A stretch of DNA of 64,000 bases, taken from NCBI RefSeq assembly GCF_042477335.2, contig NC_091245.1, positions 228,345,501 through 228,409,500 of the forward strand. Direction: 5' to 3'. This document shows, in pieces, positions 22,443-33,625 of this stretch. A program made the translations under genes and the position numbers. Within the stretch, counting starts at the first letter, position 1. Every line of letters starts with the position of its first letter. The notes beneath the pieces were generated by a model. The model ran no database searches. It was given only the letters and a program-made list of their open reading frames with translations, and was not told the DNA's origin. This DNA comes from Ovis canadensis. Lineage: Eukaryota > Chordata > Mammalia > Artiodactyla > Bovidae.

Positions 22443-22648
22443 GGGGCTTCCCTGGTGGCTCAGTGGTAAGGAATCCACCTGCCAATGATTGGATGAGAGT
22501 GAAATACCTGGGTTGGGAAGATCCATGGGAGGAGGACAAGGCAACACACTCCAGTATTCTTTCCTGGGAAATCCCACGGACAGAGGAGCCTGGCAGTCTA
22601 CAGTGCATGTGGCTACAAAAGAGCCAGACACAACTTAATAACTAAACC
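22443..22648 (+). mobile_element. Bov-tA SINE
   Basis: 'ggggcttccctggtggctca', B-box region degenerate, body 'acactccagtattctttcct', 3' end 'cagacacaacttaataac'. Confidence 0.92.
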
Positions 22649-23099
22649 ATGACAACAATAAAAGCCATATATGATAAGTGTACACTAACATTATACTTAC
22701 TGTTTAAAAAAAAAAAAAACCTGAAAACTATTCCTTTAAGATCAAGAAAAAAAGACAATGAAGCTGACTTTTGCCATTTCTATTCAACATAGTAATATAA
22801 GTCCCATGAATTTAGGCAAGAAAAATGAAATAAAAATAATCAAATTAGAAGTGAAGAAGTAAGACTTTCCCTATTTGTAGATGACATATCATATGTAGAC
22901 AACCCAAAAATTCCACAAAAGAAATGTTAAAAGTAGTAAATTCAGCAAAGTTACAAAAAGAAAATTAAGAAAACAATCCTATTTACAATAGCATCAAAAA
23001 GAATAAAATACTTAGGAATAAATTTATCCAATGAAGAAAAGTATTTGAACACTGACATCAGTAAAATATTGCTAAAAGAAAGTAAAAATGATGCAAAAA

Positions 23100-23543
23100 T
23101 AGTTTACACTTACATAATATGGGTTTCAATTGCACAGGTCCACTTACATGTAAATTTTTTTCAATAAATATGCAATACAGTACTACATGGAAGGTTGAAT
23201 CTGCAGATCCAGAACCACAAGTACAAAGGGCTGACTATAAAGCTATACACAGATATTCACCCATGCTGGAAGTCAAGTGCCCCTAACTCCCATGTTATTC
23301 CAACATGTGTGCTCAGTCATTCAGTCATGTCTGACTCTCCAACCCCAGGGACTGTGGCCTGCCAAGGCTCTGTCCATAGGATTTCCTAGGCAAGAATACT
23401 GGAGTAGGTTGTCATTTCCTTTTTCCAGTGGATCTTCCCAACCCAGAGACTGAACCCACCATTTCTGTGTCTCCTACATTGGCAGGTGGATGCTTTATCA
23501 CTTAGCCACTTGGAAAGCCCATGTTGTTCAGCAGTCAACTGTA
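23100..23543 (-). mobile_element. MER2-like Tigger DNA transposon (split by a SINE)
   Basis: Left end 'tagtttacacttacataata' and right end 'gcagtcaactgta' are compatible with MER2-type inverted termini (cagttgacccttgaacaac) and a TA target. Internal text 'gaaggttgaatctgcagatcc', 'aagggctgactataaagc' and 'gtgcccctaactcc' fits the family. A Bov-tA sits at about 23,301-23,517. It is nonautonomous and contains no transposase. Confidence 0.72.
23301..23517 (-). mobile_element. Bov-tA SINE inside the MER2-like element
   Basis: Minus-strand copy from 'gtgctcagtcattcagtcat' to 'cacttggaaag'. Flanked by cccatgttattc (23,289-23,300) and cccatgttgttc (23,518-23,529), an 11/12 target-site duplication. 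Confidence 0.92.
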
Positions 23544-24180
23544 AATACAATTGCAACCCCTGTGAAAATCTCAATAACAAATTTTCAGAAGTGAAAAACC
23601 CCTAAAATGCATGAGATACTACAAGAGACCCCAAAAAGAAAAGCTAAACGCTTTATACTTCCTGGCTTCAAAACATAGCTCAAAGCTAAAGTAATCAAAA
23701 TAGTATGTCACTGGCATAAAGATAGACATATAGATCAAAGGAACAGAATATAGAGCACAGAAATAAATCAAACACTTAAGGTCAAAGATGTACAAAAAGT
23801 GTGGCAAGACTACACCATGGAGAAAGGACAGTCTCTTCAGACAAGAGCTGCTGGGAAATCTGGATCAACACATGTGAAAGAGTGAAATTGGACTCTTATC
23901 TTACATCATTCACAAAAATCACTGAAAACTGATTAAAGACCTGAGCATAATATCCCCCCAAAAATAAAACTAATTGAGAAAAACCACAGTGTCTGATAAC
24001 ATTGGTACTGATAGTGATGTCTTGATACAATATCAAAAGTATAAGCAACAAAAGCAAAGATAAATAAATGGGACTATAACAAACTTAAGAGCATCTGTAC
24101 AACAAAGAAAACAATCAACAAAGTGAAATGGCAGTCTACAGAATGGGAGAAATTATTTGCAAATCATATATCTGATAGGT

Positions 24181-24368
24181 TGTTGCTAGTCGCTAAGTGG
24201 TGTCTGACTGCAGCCCTCCAGGCTCCTCTGTTCATGGGTATTCCCAGGCAAGAATACTGAAATGGGCTGTCATTTCTTTCTCCAGGGGATCTTCCTAATC
24301 CAGGGATCAAACTTCCATACCCTGCATTGGCAAGCAGATTCTTTACCACTGATCTAGCAGGGAGGCTC
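24181..24368 (-). mobile_element. Bov-tA SINE inside the old L1
   Basis: 'ttgctagtcgctaagtggtg' to 'gatctagcagggaggct', minus strand. Perfect 11 bp target-site duplication atctgataggt at 24,170-24,180 and 24,369-24,379. Confidence 0.93.
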
Positions 24369-24786
24369 ATCTGATAGGTAGTAACACAAAAATTATATAA
24401 GAAATTCCTACAATTCCATAGCAGAAATCAAATAAACCATTATAAAAATGGCCAACAGGTATATAAAGAGATGCTCAACATCATTAATATCAGAAAAACA
24501 TAAATCAAACCCACAATAAGATATGACCTCACAGCTATAAGGATGACCATTATAAAAATAAGAGAAAATAGTAAGTGCTGGTGAAGATGGATAAAAATTG
24601 GAAACTCTGCTCATTGTTTGTAGAAATATAAAATGATGTTGCCTGCATGGAAAACAGCATGAAATTTACTAAAACAAACAAAAATAGAACTACCATATAA
24701 TTCAGAAATCCCACTCTGGGTCTTTAACCAAAAGAACTGAAATCAGGATCACAAAGTGATATTTGCTATCTAATGTTCATGACAAT

Positions 24787-26277
24787 TCAAACTACCGCAT
24801 AACTGCACCCATTTCACATGCTAGTAAAGTTATGCTCAAAATCCTTCAAGCTAGGCTTTAGCAGTACATGAACCAAGAACTTCCAGATGTACAGCTGGAT
24901 TTAGAAAATGCAGAGGAATAAGAGATCACATTTCCAACATCCACTGGATCACAGAAAAAGCAAGGGAACTTCAAAAAACAGCTACTTCTGTTTCACTGAC
25001 TCTGGTATGAAAGTCTTTGACTGTGTGGATCACAACAAACTGTGGAAAATTCTTGAAGAGATGGGGACACCAGACCACCTTACCTGCCTCCTGAGAAAAC
25101 TGTATGTGGGCCAAGAAGCAACAGTTAGAATGAGACATGGAACAACTGGCTGGGTCAAAATTGGGAAAGGAGTATGACAAAGCTATATATTGTCACCCTG
25201 CTTATATAACTTATACGCAGAGTGAAGTGAAGGGAAGTGAAGTGAAGTCGCTCAGTCGTGTCCGACTCTTTGCAACCCCATGGGGTGTAGCCTATCAGGC
25301 TCCTCCATCCATGGGATTCTCCAGGCAAGAGTGCTGGGGTGGATTGCCATTTCCTTCTCCAGGGGATCTTCCCGACCCAGGAGTCGAACCCAGGTCTCCT
25401 GCATTGCAGGCAGACGCTTTACTGTCTGAGCCATATCATGTGAAATGCTGGGCTGGAGGAATCACAAGTTGGAACAAAGATTCCTGTCAGAAATATCAGC
25501 AACCTCAGACATGCAAATATACCATCCAAAGGCAGAAAATGAAGAGGAACTAAAGAGCCTCTTGATGAGGGTGAAAAAAAGAGAATAAAAAGCTGGCTTA
25601 AAACTCAATATTCAAAAAACTAAGATCATGACATCCAGTCCCATCACTTCATTACAAACAGAAGAGGAAAAAGTAGAAGCAGTGATAGATTTTATTTTCT
25701 CTGGCTCCAAAATCATTGCAGATATTGACCTCAGCCAGAAAATTAGAAGATGCTTGGTCCTTGGAAGGAAAGCTATGATGAATATAGACAGTGTATTAAA
25801 AAGCAGAGACCTCACTTTGCCAAAAAGTTCCAGATAGTCAAAGCTTTGGTTTTTCCAGCAGTCATATATGGATGTGAGTTGAACCATAAAGAAGGCTGAA
25901 CACTGAAGAACTGATGCTTTGAATTGTAGTGGTGCAGAAGACTCTTGAGAGTCCCCTGGACTGCAAGGAGATCAAACCAATCCACCCTAAAGAAAGTCAA
26001 CCTGAATATGCATTGGAAGGACTGATGCTGAAGCTGAAGCTCAATTACATTGGCACCTAATGTGAAGAGTCTCCTCACTGGAAAAGATTCTGATGTTGAG
26101 AAAGATTGAGGCAAAAGGAGAAGAGCACGGCAGAGGATGAGATGGTTAGATAATATCATCAACTCAGTGGACATAAATCTGAGTAAACTCTGGGAGAGAG
26201 TGTAGGAGAGAGAAGTTGGTGTGTTGCAGTCCATGGAGTCGCTAAGAGTCGGACATGACTTACTGACAAAAATAACA
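24787..26277 (+). mobile_element. BovB LINE inside the old L1, ~1.28 kb plus SINE
   Basis: Begins in the RT region ('aactaccgcataactgcacc') and ends with 'gtccatggagtcgctaagag'. Perfect 12 bp target-site duplication gttcatgacaat (24,775-24,786; 26,278-26,289), so the L1 reads continuously once it is removed. RT remnants: an FDCVDHNKLWKILEEMG frame at about 25,016, and GKGV followed by a stop where RQGC is expected. Interrupted at 25,222-25,434 by a SINE. Confidence 0.94.
25222..25434 (-). mobile_element. Bov-tA SINE inside BovB
   Basis: Minus-strand full-length copy, 'gtgaagtcgctcagtcgtgt' to 'tttactgtctgagcca', with little decay. Third level of nesting in this block. The 5' side shows a repeated agtgaagtgaag tract. 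Confidence 0.93.
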
Positions 26278-26769
26278 GTTCATGACAATAGCCAAAAAGT
26301 GGAAGAAATACCACTTGATGGATAAGGAAAATGTGTTCTCTAAATACAATGGAGTCACTTGACTGCCAGGTGGTTAACACAGTAGAAATAGATTCATAAT
26401 CTCAGAGAATGAATTTATGATTATCCAAAGGGAGAAAGGTTTGGGGAAGGAATAGTTAGAAAGCAGTGTAACATGTACACACTGTTATATTTAAAATGGA
26501 TAATCAATAAATAATCTAACTTATAGAAGCAGAAAGTGGATTGGTGATTGTCAGGGACTCAGGGACAAGGAGAAATGAAGAAATCCTATTCAGTCATACA
26601 AGTTGGAAAATTTCTAGACATAACTGTACAATGATGTGCCTATAGTTAACAATACTGTACTATACACTTAAAATTTATGAGAATAGGTTTTATATGATTT
26701 TTACAACAAAAAATAAAAAGAATTTATGTAGTTATTCTACACATAATAACATAAATATCCTATATGAGA

Positions 26770-27015
26770 AGATAAATAAAAAATGTACAACATGTGATTC
26801 CAATTATCTAGAAGTCAAAAATAAGTAAAAATAATTTATGTGATAAAGTCAAAATAACAGTTATCTTTGGGAAATAGTGACAGAGAAGCATGCATATACT
26901 AGTAATGTTTTTTATCTTGATCTGAAAGGCTCACATGTGCAACCAAGTTGCATGCTTAACATTTTTGCACTTCTCATTACATGTGTTATACTTATGTAAA
27001 TTTAATACAGTAATT
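26770..27015 (+). mobile_element. Old L1/HAL1-like 3' end
   Basis: 'ttatctttgggaaatagtga', 'aatgttttttatcttgatctg' and 'tgtgttatacttatgtaaa' resemble the 3' UTR of old L1 or HAL1 elements. Diverged; possibly part of the same host L1. Confidence 0.55.
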
Positions 27016-27253
27016 TTAACAATATAATATGCCTAAACTGAATGGAAGTGAGTCAAAGGTCTGTAAGCTGTTTCATTTACAGACTTTTAGTAAGGAGTTT
27101 GATGCAGTGATATTAACTACTTTCTAGGCTTACTACATTCTTATTTTATGGTATGGTTATTTGGATACAATGTCTTCTCAGTGCAAGTAAATTTTTTTTC
27201 ATGGAAATGCCAAATATTTACCAAATTTTTCAGTGTTTATCAGGAAGTTTGAC

Positions 27254-27482
27254 ATGTGTGTGTACTCAGTCATGTCCAACCCTGTGATCCCATGGACTGT
27301 AGCCTGCCAGTCTCCCTCGGTCTATGGCATTTTCCAAGCAAGAATACTGGAGTAGATTCCCATTTCCTACTCCAGGGGATTTTCCCGATCCAGGAATCAA
27401 ACCTATGCCTCTTGTAACTCCTACATTGGCAGGTGGGTTCTCTACCACTGTGCCACTTTCAGCTCTTTACCACTGAAGCCCT
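27254..27482 (-). mobile_element. Bov-tA SINE
   Basis: Minus strand, 'tgtgtactcagtcatgtcca' to 'ctctaccactgtgccact', with a longer tRNA-head flank running to about 27,482 ('accactgaagccc'). Confidence 0.9.
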
Positions 27483-28596
27483 TGGCATCAGACATATACA
27501 TATTTGACAGTATGCTAGTTATGAGGAACTATCTGTATCTCTAGTGACAATCCCTGGTTGTGCACACTCTTTCAGATAAATCATGTTTAGCCTGCCAGCT
27601 TCTGACCCTCACTGACCCCACAAATTAATCCACCAAGGCCATTTGTATAGAATAACAGAAAAGTGACTGAAATGTACTTAACTCTAAATGGCCATCTCAA
27701 AGCAATCTTAAATGATATTTTTTTTCATCCTTCTGAATACAAATCTGATGTAAGTCCACTCATACAATCTGGGCACTTATTTGTCCAGATTCATAATAAG
27801 CAGAGCAAGATGACCAACAATAAGTCCTCATAATACTAGTTTAGTATTTGAAAAATCTTTCAGATCTTCCTAGAAAAAGAAACACCGCCTGTTATCTAAA
27901 CAGCCAAAGTCTGCAGGTTATCCACCTTGACAAGGAACTCAATAACTGTCCTGGCCACAGTTGGTCCAAAGATGAGGCTACACAAAGGATAATGGTCTGC
28001 AAAGCCAAATATAATTTAAAACAACCCTGTCTCCCAAATGGGCTAAAAGTAAAAAAAACAGAAACACAGTAGACAAATTACCCTTGTAGGTTAGATATGG
28101 TGTAGGGTGCCTAGATGCATTAAAAAAGAAGATGAAGATGATTTAACTGTCCCAAATGACTTAAACAGAAAACAGCTCTTTTTGTATGGGCACAGGGAAT
28201 TAGAATATCTGTTGGTAGGTTTGTGAGTTCTCTAGAAGTGAGACGTGTTTAGGAGGTGTTCCACCTCCCCTATTAGAAAACCTACGGTTAGAGCACAAGG
28301 TATGAAATTGAAGTTTTAAGGAACTTAGTCATAACTTTTAAAATTACCTAGCAGACAGTTGGCATTTTAATTTCAATATATGTAAGTTTTAAATTATTTT
28401 CAAAATAAAATGGTCCTGTTGCATTATATGAGAATTTTCAAATGAGCACCATAATTTGTTTCAGTGAATAACCCTTAATACAGAGCTCCTCACTGTGCTT
28501 GCACCTTTGCTCCAGTCAGCTCTACACCTGATTTTTTTTTCATCAAAGGAATAATGAAGGTGGTTTCCTGCATTTTTGGAGATAATACTATGCAGG
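27483..28596. other. Single-copy sequence
   Basis: No gene recognised over 1.1 kb. An open frame of 74 codons (27,848-28,072) has no domain, no upstream features and poor composition; I do not call it. Confidence 0.45.
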
Positions 28597-28597
28597 A

Positions 28598-28765
28598 CAG
28601 TGGTTCTTAATGCTGACTGTGCATTTGTCTCATTCAGAAGTTAAAAAAAAAAAAAATGCCAAGGCCCTGGCCTGACCCAAAGAGTTCTGAATTCATTTTC
28701 TGGGGTGGAAACTGGTCATTAATAGTCATAAAACTTCCTTAGGTGATTCTAGCATTGCAGATAGG
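28598..28765 (+). mobile_element. MER5-type hAT-Charlie element
   Basis: Starts cagtggttcttaatgctg, contains 'ccaaggccctggcctgaccc', 'agagttctgaattcattt' and 'ggtgattctagcattgcag', in line with a MER5A-like nonautonomous hAT element. A14 tract inside. Confidence 0.7.
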
Positions 28766-28829
28766 ATGCTGCCAACACGTGTAGTGGTTCAGGAAACAGG
28801 TTGGAGAGTTAGATTGGTTTAGCTCAGAT

Positions 28830-29065
28830 CAGGACTCTGCCAACCAAAGCTCAAAGGCCAAATCTAGCCGATTGCTCATTTCTGTTAGTACAGGTTTTTT
28901 GTTTTGTTTTGTTTTTTGTTTTTTTTAACACAGCCATACATTTAGTAGTTTCTGTGCCTGCTTTCTCCCTATGAAGGCAGAGTTGACTAGTTGTAACAGA
29001 GACTATATGATCCCCAAAGCCTAAAATATTCACTATGGGCGCTTTACAGAAAAAAAAAAAAGTTT
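28830..29065 (-). mobile_element. hAT-type nonautonomous DNA transposon
   Basis: 'caggactctgccaaccaaag', 'aaaggccaaatctagcc', 'aacacagccatacat', 'ggcagagttgactagttg' and 'gcctaaaatattcactat' are the reverse-orientation text of the element at 35,777-35,987. Family name not certain; the two copies identify each other. Confidence 0.65.
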
Positions 29066-29142
29066 AAATTCTAGATCTTGTTTCAGATATCCTAAAATTG
29101 CTGCTAACTGTAAACCATTTAATATGCAACACCTGCATGGTT

Positions 29143-29177
29143 GGGGTGGGGGTGAGGTGGGGGAAAGGGGTGGGGGG
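29143..29177 (+). other. G-rich tract, possible G-quadruplex
   Basis: Five G-runs of 4-6 (with one GG) separated by 1-3 nt loops: ggggtgggggtgaggtgg then gggaaaggggtgggggg. It meets the usual G4 pattern on the plus strand. No gene or promoter features adjacent. Confidence 0.75.
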
Positions 29178-29375
29178 CAGTGACAGGAGAATGGAAGCCC
29201 TAATTTGAAGAATTTTCACTCTATGGTGTAAACATTTATTTGCAAGCCACCAAAAAGAGATTCCATACACAAAGTTGGGAAGATATGCACACAATTCACT
29301 CTCACATATCATTTCATTATTTTTTGAGATGTATCCAAGTTGTTACATGCATCGAAAATGCACTATCATTTCTTT

Positions 29376-29965
29376 AATATAAATTGATTTATTTTAACTG
29401 GAGGCTAATTACTTTACAATGTTGTATTGGTTTTGCCATACATCAACATGAATCCTCCACGGGTGTATACATGTTCCCCATCTTGAACCCCCTTCCCACC
29501 TCCCTCCACATACCATCCCTCTGGGTCATCCCAGTACACCAGCCCTGAGCATCCTGTATCACACATCGAGCCTGGACTGACGATTCGTTTCACATATGAT
29601 ATTATATATGTTTCAATGCCATTCTCCCAAATCAGCCCACCCTCACCCTCTCCCACCGAGTCCAAAAGACTATTCTGTACATCTGTGTCTCTTTTGCTGT
29701 CTCACATACAGGGTTATCATTACCATCTTTCTAATTCCATATATATGCATTAGTATCCTGTATTGGTGTTTTTTCTTTCTGGTTTACTTAACTCTGTATA
29801 ATAGGCCCCAGTTTCATCCACCTCATTAGAACTGTTTCAAATATATTCTTTTTAATGGCTGAGTAATACTCCACTGTGTATATGTACCACAGCTTTCTTA
29901 TCCATTCATCTGCTGATGGACATCTAGGTTGCTTCCATGTCCTGGCTATTATAAAGATAGTGAGT
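29376..29965 (-). mobile_element. L1 LINE 3' end, minus strand
   Basis: Reverse of the bovine L1 3' terminus: 'ttattttaactggaggctaa', 'ttttgccatacatcaacatg', then 3' UTR, then the ORF2 C-terminus (antisense of SADEWIRKLWY). 5' truncated at about 29,965. Confidence 0.9.
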
Positions 29966-29967
29966 GG

Positions 29968-30235
29968 TACCCCACTGTATGAATATACCACAATTTGTTA
30001 AATCATGTCTCCTCTTAAGGATTTTTTTTTCAGTGATTTGCCAAGATGTTATAAACATGTTTTTGCAATATTTATGGACACAAATATGTTAAATACACTC
30101 ACATAAATACTTAGAAACAGAATTGCTGGGTAGATGCATATTCAACTATGTAAGAAAATACTAAACTCTCACAGTGCAAAGAAACTTGTATTCCAAAAAA
30201 GTAACTGTCCATATTTTACAACCCATCAAAAATAT
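29968..30235 (-). mobile_element. Older L1 fragment, minus strand
   Basis: 'ccccactgtatgaatatacc', 'cttagaaacagaattgctggg' and 'aaatactaaactctcacagt' fit an old L1 ORF2 end in reverse. Adjacent to the younger L1, which may have inserted beside it. Confidence 0.6.
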
Positions 30236-30504
30236 GTAATATTGTAAAGCAAACCATAAATAAAATGCCATACAGAATTTTATGGTATAGGATTTAAAAT
30301 TGCACACAATAAAATCATGATTTTTTTTTTTTTTAGATCAGAGAGAAGCAATAATCAATGCATGGGTTATGCAAATAAAACCAAGAGCAAAAGAAATTCT
30401 ATCATCAAATGTCTAGTGAGAGAATACTTCAAATGTCTTTCTCCAGACTTTTTATAGGACTACAGTTTTTTAAAATCACACATTCAAATATATACTAAGT
30501 TATT
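30236..30504. other. AT-rich single-copy sequence
   Basis: Nothing recognised; T15 tract near 30,320. Confidence 0.4.
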
Positions 30505-30698
30505 CAGATATAGGTACTCTTTGCAACCCTGTGGACTGGAGCCTACCAGGCTCCTCCATCCATGGGATTCTCCAGGCAAGAATACTGGAGTGGGTTGCCA
30601 TTTCCTTCTCCAAGGGATCTTCCCAACCCAGGGATTGAACCCAGGTCTCCCGCATTGCAGGCAGACACTTTAACCTCTGAGCTACCAGGTAAGCCCTA
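30505..30698 (-). mobile_element. Bov-tA SINE
   Basis: 'gtactctttgcaaccctgtg' to 'gagctaccaggtaagccct'; well preserved, minus strand. Confidence 0.93.
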
Positions 30699-30856
30699 AT
30701 ATATATAATATTACTACAATCATATGCTATGTATCTGATAATGTTTACAGGTCTTATTTTTAGGAAATCAAAATAACTTTGCTTAAATTATATGAATATT
30801 TTCAATGTATAATCCATTCAGCATAGGGGTTAAAAAGGACCTTAATTCTTAGAAAT

Positions 30857-31107
30857 CACTCCTATCTTTTTTTTTTTTTAGTTTTTTATTTTTTAAATTT
30901 TAAAATCTTTAATTCTTACATGCATTCCCAAACATGAACCCCCCTCCCACCTCCCTCCCAAAACATCTCTCTGGGTCATCCCCATGCACCAGCCCCAAGC
31001 ATGCTGCACCCTGTGTCAGACATAGACTGGCGATTCAATTCTTACATGATAGTATACATGTTAGAATGCCATTCTCCCAAATCATCCCACCCTCTCCCAC
31101 TCTTATC
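30857..31107 (-). mobile_element. L1 3' end, minus strand, with target-site duplication
   Basis: T-rich tail from 30,867, then 'aaatctttaattcttacatg', 'cattcccaaacatgaacccc' and 'gactggcgattcaattctta'. Flanked by cactcctatc (30,857-30,866) and cactcttatc (31,098-31,107), 9/10 identical. The insertion carries only 231 bp. Confidence 0.9.
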
Positions 31108-32384
31108 AGCCTTGTTTATTCTACATTGTGCACAATTCAAAAACAATTCAAGTATTTTTCCCTTTGTCCTTCATGTTACTTAGTCTCACAATATTTCCAG
31201 CACATAAGTATAATAAAGAAGTCAGAAAACTGTTAGAAGAGTCATTTTAGTTTACATCTAAATTCATGATCAAAAAATCGTAAGACCTCTCAGCCAAAAG
31301 ATTACATTTTGTGACTGAAGATTGAAAAATATGATTGAAAATTATATCCCAACAAAGTGTTGAATTTCACTTTGAACCAGCTGATAACAAGACTGTTTTT
31401 CAATACCAATATTTTGTAATTATTAAGCTCTATATAAAAATGGTGCGTTTTCAAACTTTAGCTCTTATGAAGTTATAGAAACAATGAGAAAATACACAAC
31501 TTTGTTGGAGAGAGGCTGAGTACCATGTTATTAAAAAGATTTATTCTTGAAGTGTTCATAAGAAATGGCACTACTGGAATTTTATTTTCTTTCTCCTCAA
31601 GAATTCAGGAGTTCAGAGAAACAGAAAAACTCTTTACAAAGTAAAATGATAAAGAAAAGGGGAAAGGACGTGGAAACGGCAAAATCAATTGAAATAAAGT
31701 TAAAACAAATCCATAGTCACCAATATTAAAAATAGATAATACTGTCCCAATATCTCTTATACCATAAAATGGGTCTAAAACATGCTTCTAAAACAAATAG
31801 TTTTAAATGGGAGCTGAAAGAGACTATATGCAAAGATATTTAAGTCTCAATATGATGTTTTGTTATATTTTGATCCTTGGATGCAGTATTTAGAAGTGAG
31901 ACTGAATGTAAAATATAGGAAACAAACATACAATGTTTAAGAAAGAAGTCTGTGAAATTTTCAAATTGTGCAGTCAAATGAGAAAAGCTACATATAATAA
32001 CACAACATGGTAAGAAATGCAAAATAAAATCAGGAGTGAGAACTCATGAGGTTGTATTTGTAGGAGTAAACCCTAACTGGATCAACATAGATCTGGAAAG
32101 CTCAGTGACTTAAGTAATCATATCACTTTTCAAAAGGGACCTTGCCCAGGATCTTTCCTTTCTGTCCTGGTATCACACTGCAGGTCTACAAGGTCTACAT
32201 ATTTCATTAACATCTGACTTTTGCAGCTCTCTGCCCCATGGGGCTTGTTTTAAAGTTTACAGTGTGATTCCTGTGGATTTTGTTTTTCATTCAATATTTA
32301 GACATTCCCTGGCAAATACAGTTACCTGAAAAACTAAGTAGTCTCCTGATTTATTTGGCTCCAATCAGCTGTCTGAACTGGTGC
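31108..32384. other. Single-copy sequence
   Basis: No gene or repeat recognised in 1.3 kb. Confidence 0.45.
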
Positions 32385-32580
32385 ACACTCATGCTCAGTC
32401 ATGTCTGACTCTTTGCGACCTATGGATCATAGACTGCCAGGTTCCTCTGTCTATGGGATTGTCTAGGCAGGAATACCAGTGTGGGTTACCATGCCTTCCC
32501 CAGGGGATCTTCCCAGAGATTGAAGTCGGGTCTCCCTCATTACAGACAGATTCTTTACCATCTGAGCCACTAAAAAAACC
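32385..32580 (-). mobile_element. Bov-tA SINE
   Basis: 'actcatgctcagtcatgtct' to 'taccatctgagccactaa', minus strand. Its plus-strand translation supplies the N-terminus of the hybrid open frame at 32,381-33,274. Confidence 0.92.
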
Positions 32581-32692
32581 CTCTGTACTGGCAGTCATAC
32601 TCAAATTTCTTTGTATCCTCCTCAAATCTGCTTGTATTTCTTTGATTGCTTGCCACACCCAAATACCCATCCCCCTCAATTTAACAGTGGCT

Positions 32693-33292
32693 ATTTTGGG
32701 CTCCAAAATCACTGCAGATGGTGACTGCAGCCATGAAATTAAAAGACGCTTACTCCTTGGAAGAAAAGTTATGACCAATCTAGATAGTGTATTCAAAAGC
32801 AGAGACATTACTTTGCCGACTAAGGTCCGTCTAGTCAAGGCTATGGTTTTTCCAGTGGTCATGTATGGATGTGAGAGTTGGACTGTGAAGAAAGCTGAGC
32901 GCCGAAGAATTGATGCTTTTGAACTGTGGTGTTGGAGAAGACTCTTGAGAGTCCCTTGGACTGCAAGGAGATCCAACCAGTCCATTCTGAAGGAGATCAG
33001 CCCAGGGATTTCTTTGGAAGGAATGATGCTAAAACTGAAACTCCAATACTTTGGCCACCTCATGCAAAGAGTTGGCTCATTGGAAAAGACTCTGATGCTG
33101 GGAGGAATTGGCGGCAGGAGGAGAAGGGGACAACAGAGGATGAGATGGCTGGATGGCATCACTGACTCAATGAACGTGAATCTGAGTGAACTCCGGGGGT
33201 TGGTGATGGACAAGGAGGCCTGGCGTGCTGCGGTTCATGGGGTTTCAAAGAGTCGGCCACGACTGAGCGACTGAACTGAACTGAACTGAACT
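32693..33292 (+). mobile_element. BovB LINE 3' part (first of tandem pair)
   Basis: From 'attttgggctccaaaatcac' to the 3' repeat gaactgaactgaactgag. The C-terminal BovB frame is open for about 190 codons ([49 protein letters not shown]), so decay is slight. The open frame at 32,381-33,274 (297 codons) is this segment fused to upstream SINE and single-copy DNA; it lacks the RT catalytic motifs and is not a gene. Confidence 0.94.
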
Positions 33293-33619
33293 GAGACATT
33301 ACCTTGCCAACAAAGGTCCATCTAGTCAAGGCTATGGTTTTGGCAGTAGTCATATATGGCTGTGAGAGTTGGACTATAAAGAAAGCTGAGTGCTGAAGAA
33401 TTGATGGTTTTGAATTGTGGTGTTGGAGAAGACTCTTGAGAGTCCATTGGACAGCAAGGAGATCCAACCAGTCCATCCTAAAGGAAATCATTCCTGAATG
33501 TTCATTGGAAGGACTGATGCTGAAGCTGAAACTCCAATACTTTGGCCACCTGATGCAAATGACTGACACATTTGAAAAGACCCTGATGCTGGGAAAGATT
33601 GAAGGCAGGAGGAGAAGGG

Positions 33620-33625
33620 GACAAC
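33620..33625 (+). repeat. Target-site duplication of the LTR, left
   Basis: gacaac, matched by tacaac at 34,876-34,881; 5 of 6 identical. Confidence 0.85.

Larger units (their letters stand above)
22755..26720 (+). mobile_element. Old L1 LINE host, interrupted four times
   Basis: L1 ORF2 sequence runs in order through four separated pieces. 22,755-23,099 holds the RT end ('atttctattcaacatagta', 'tttgtagatgaca'). 23,544-24,180 corresponds to 'tggcataaagatagacatat' and 'gactggattaaagacc'-type text. 24,369-24,786 has 'gatgctcaacatcattaat'. 26,278 to about 26,720 is the 3' UTR ('gccaaaaagtggaag', 'agcagaaagtggattggtg'). The pieces are separated by a MER2-like transposon, a SINE and a BovB. It is the oldest layer of this block and heavily mutated. 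Confidence 0.82.

Noticed and set aside
27848..28072. 74-codon open frame as a small gene or retrocopy
   Set aside because: I recognise no family in any frame nearby, and there is no poly(A) tail or duplication.
32395..33213. 272-codon minus-strand open frame
   Set aside because: Antisense shadow of BovB. The same antisense pattern appears behind every BovB copy in the window.
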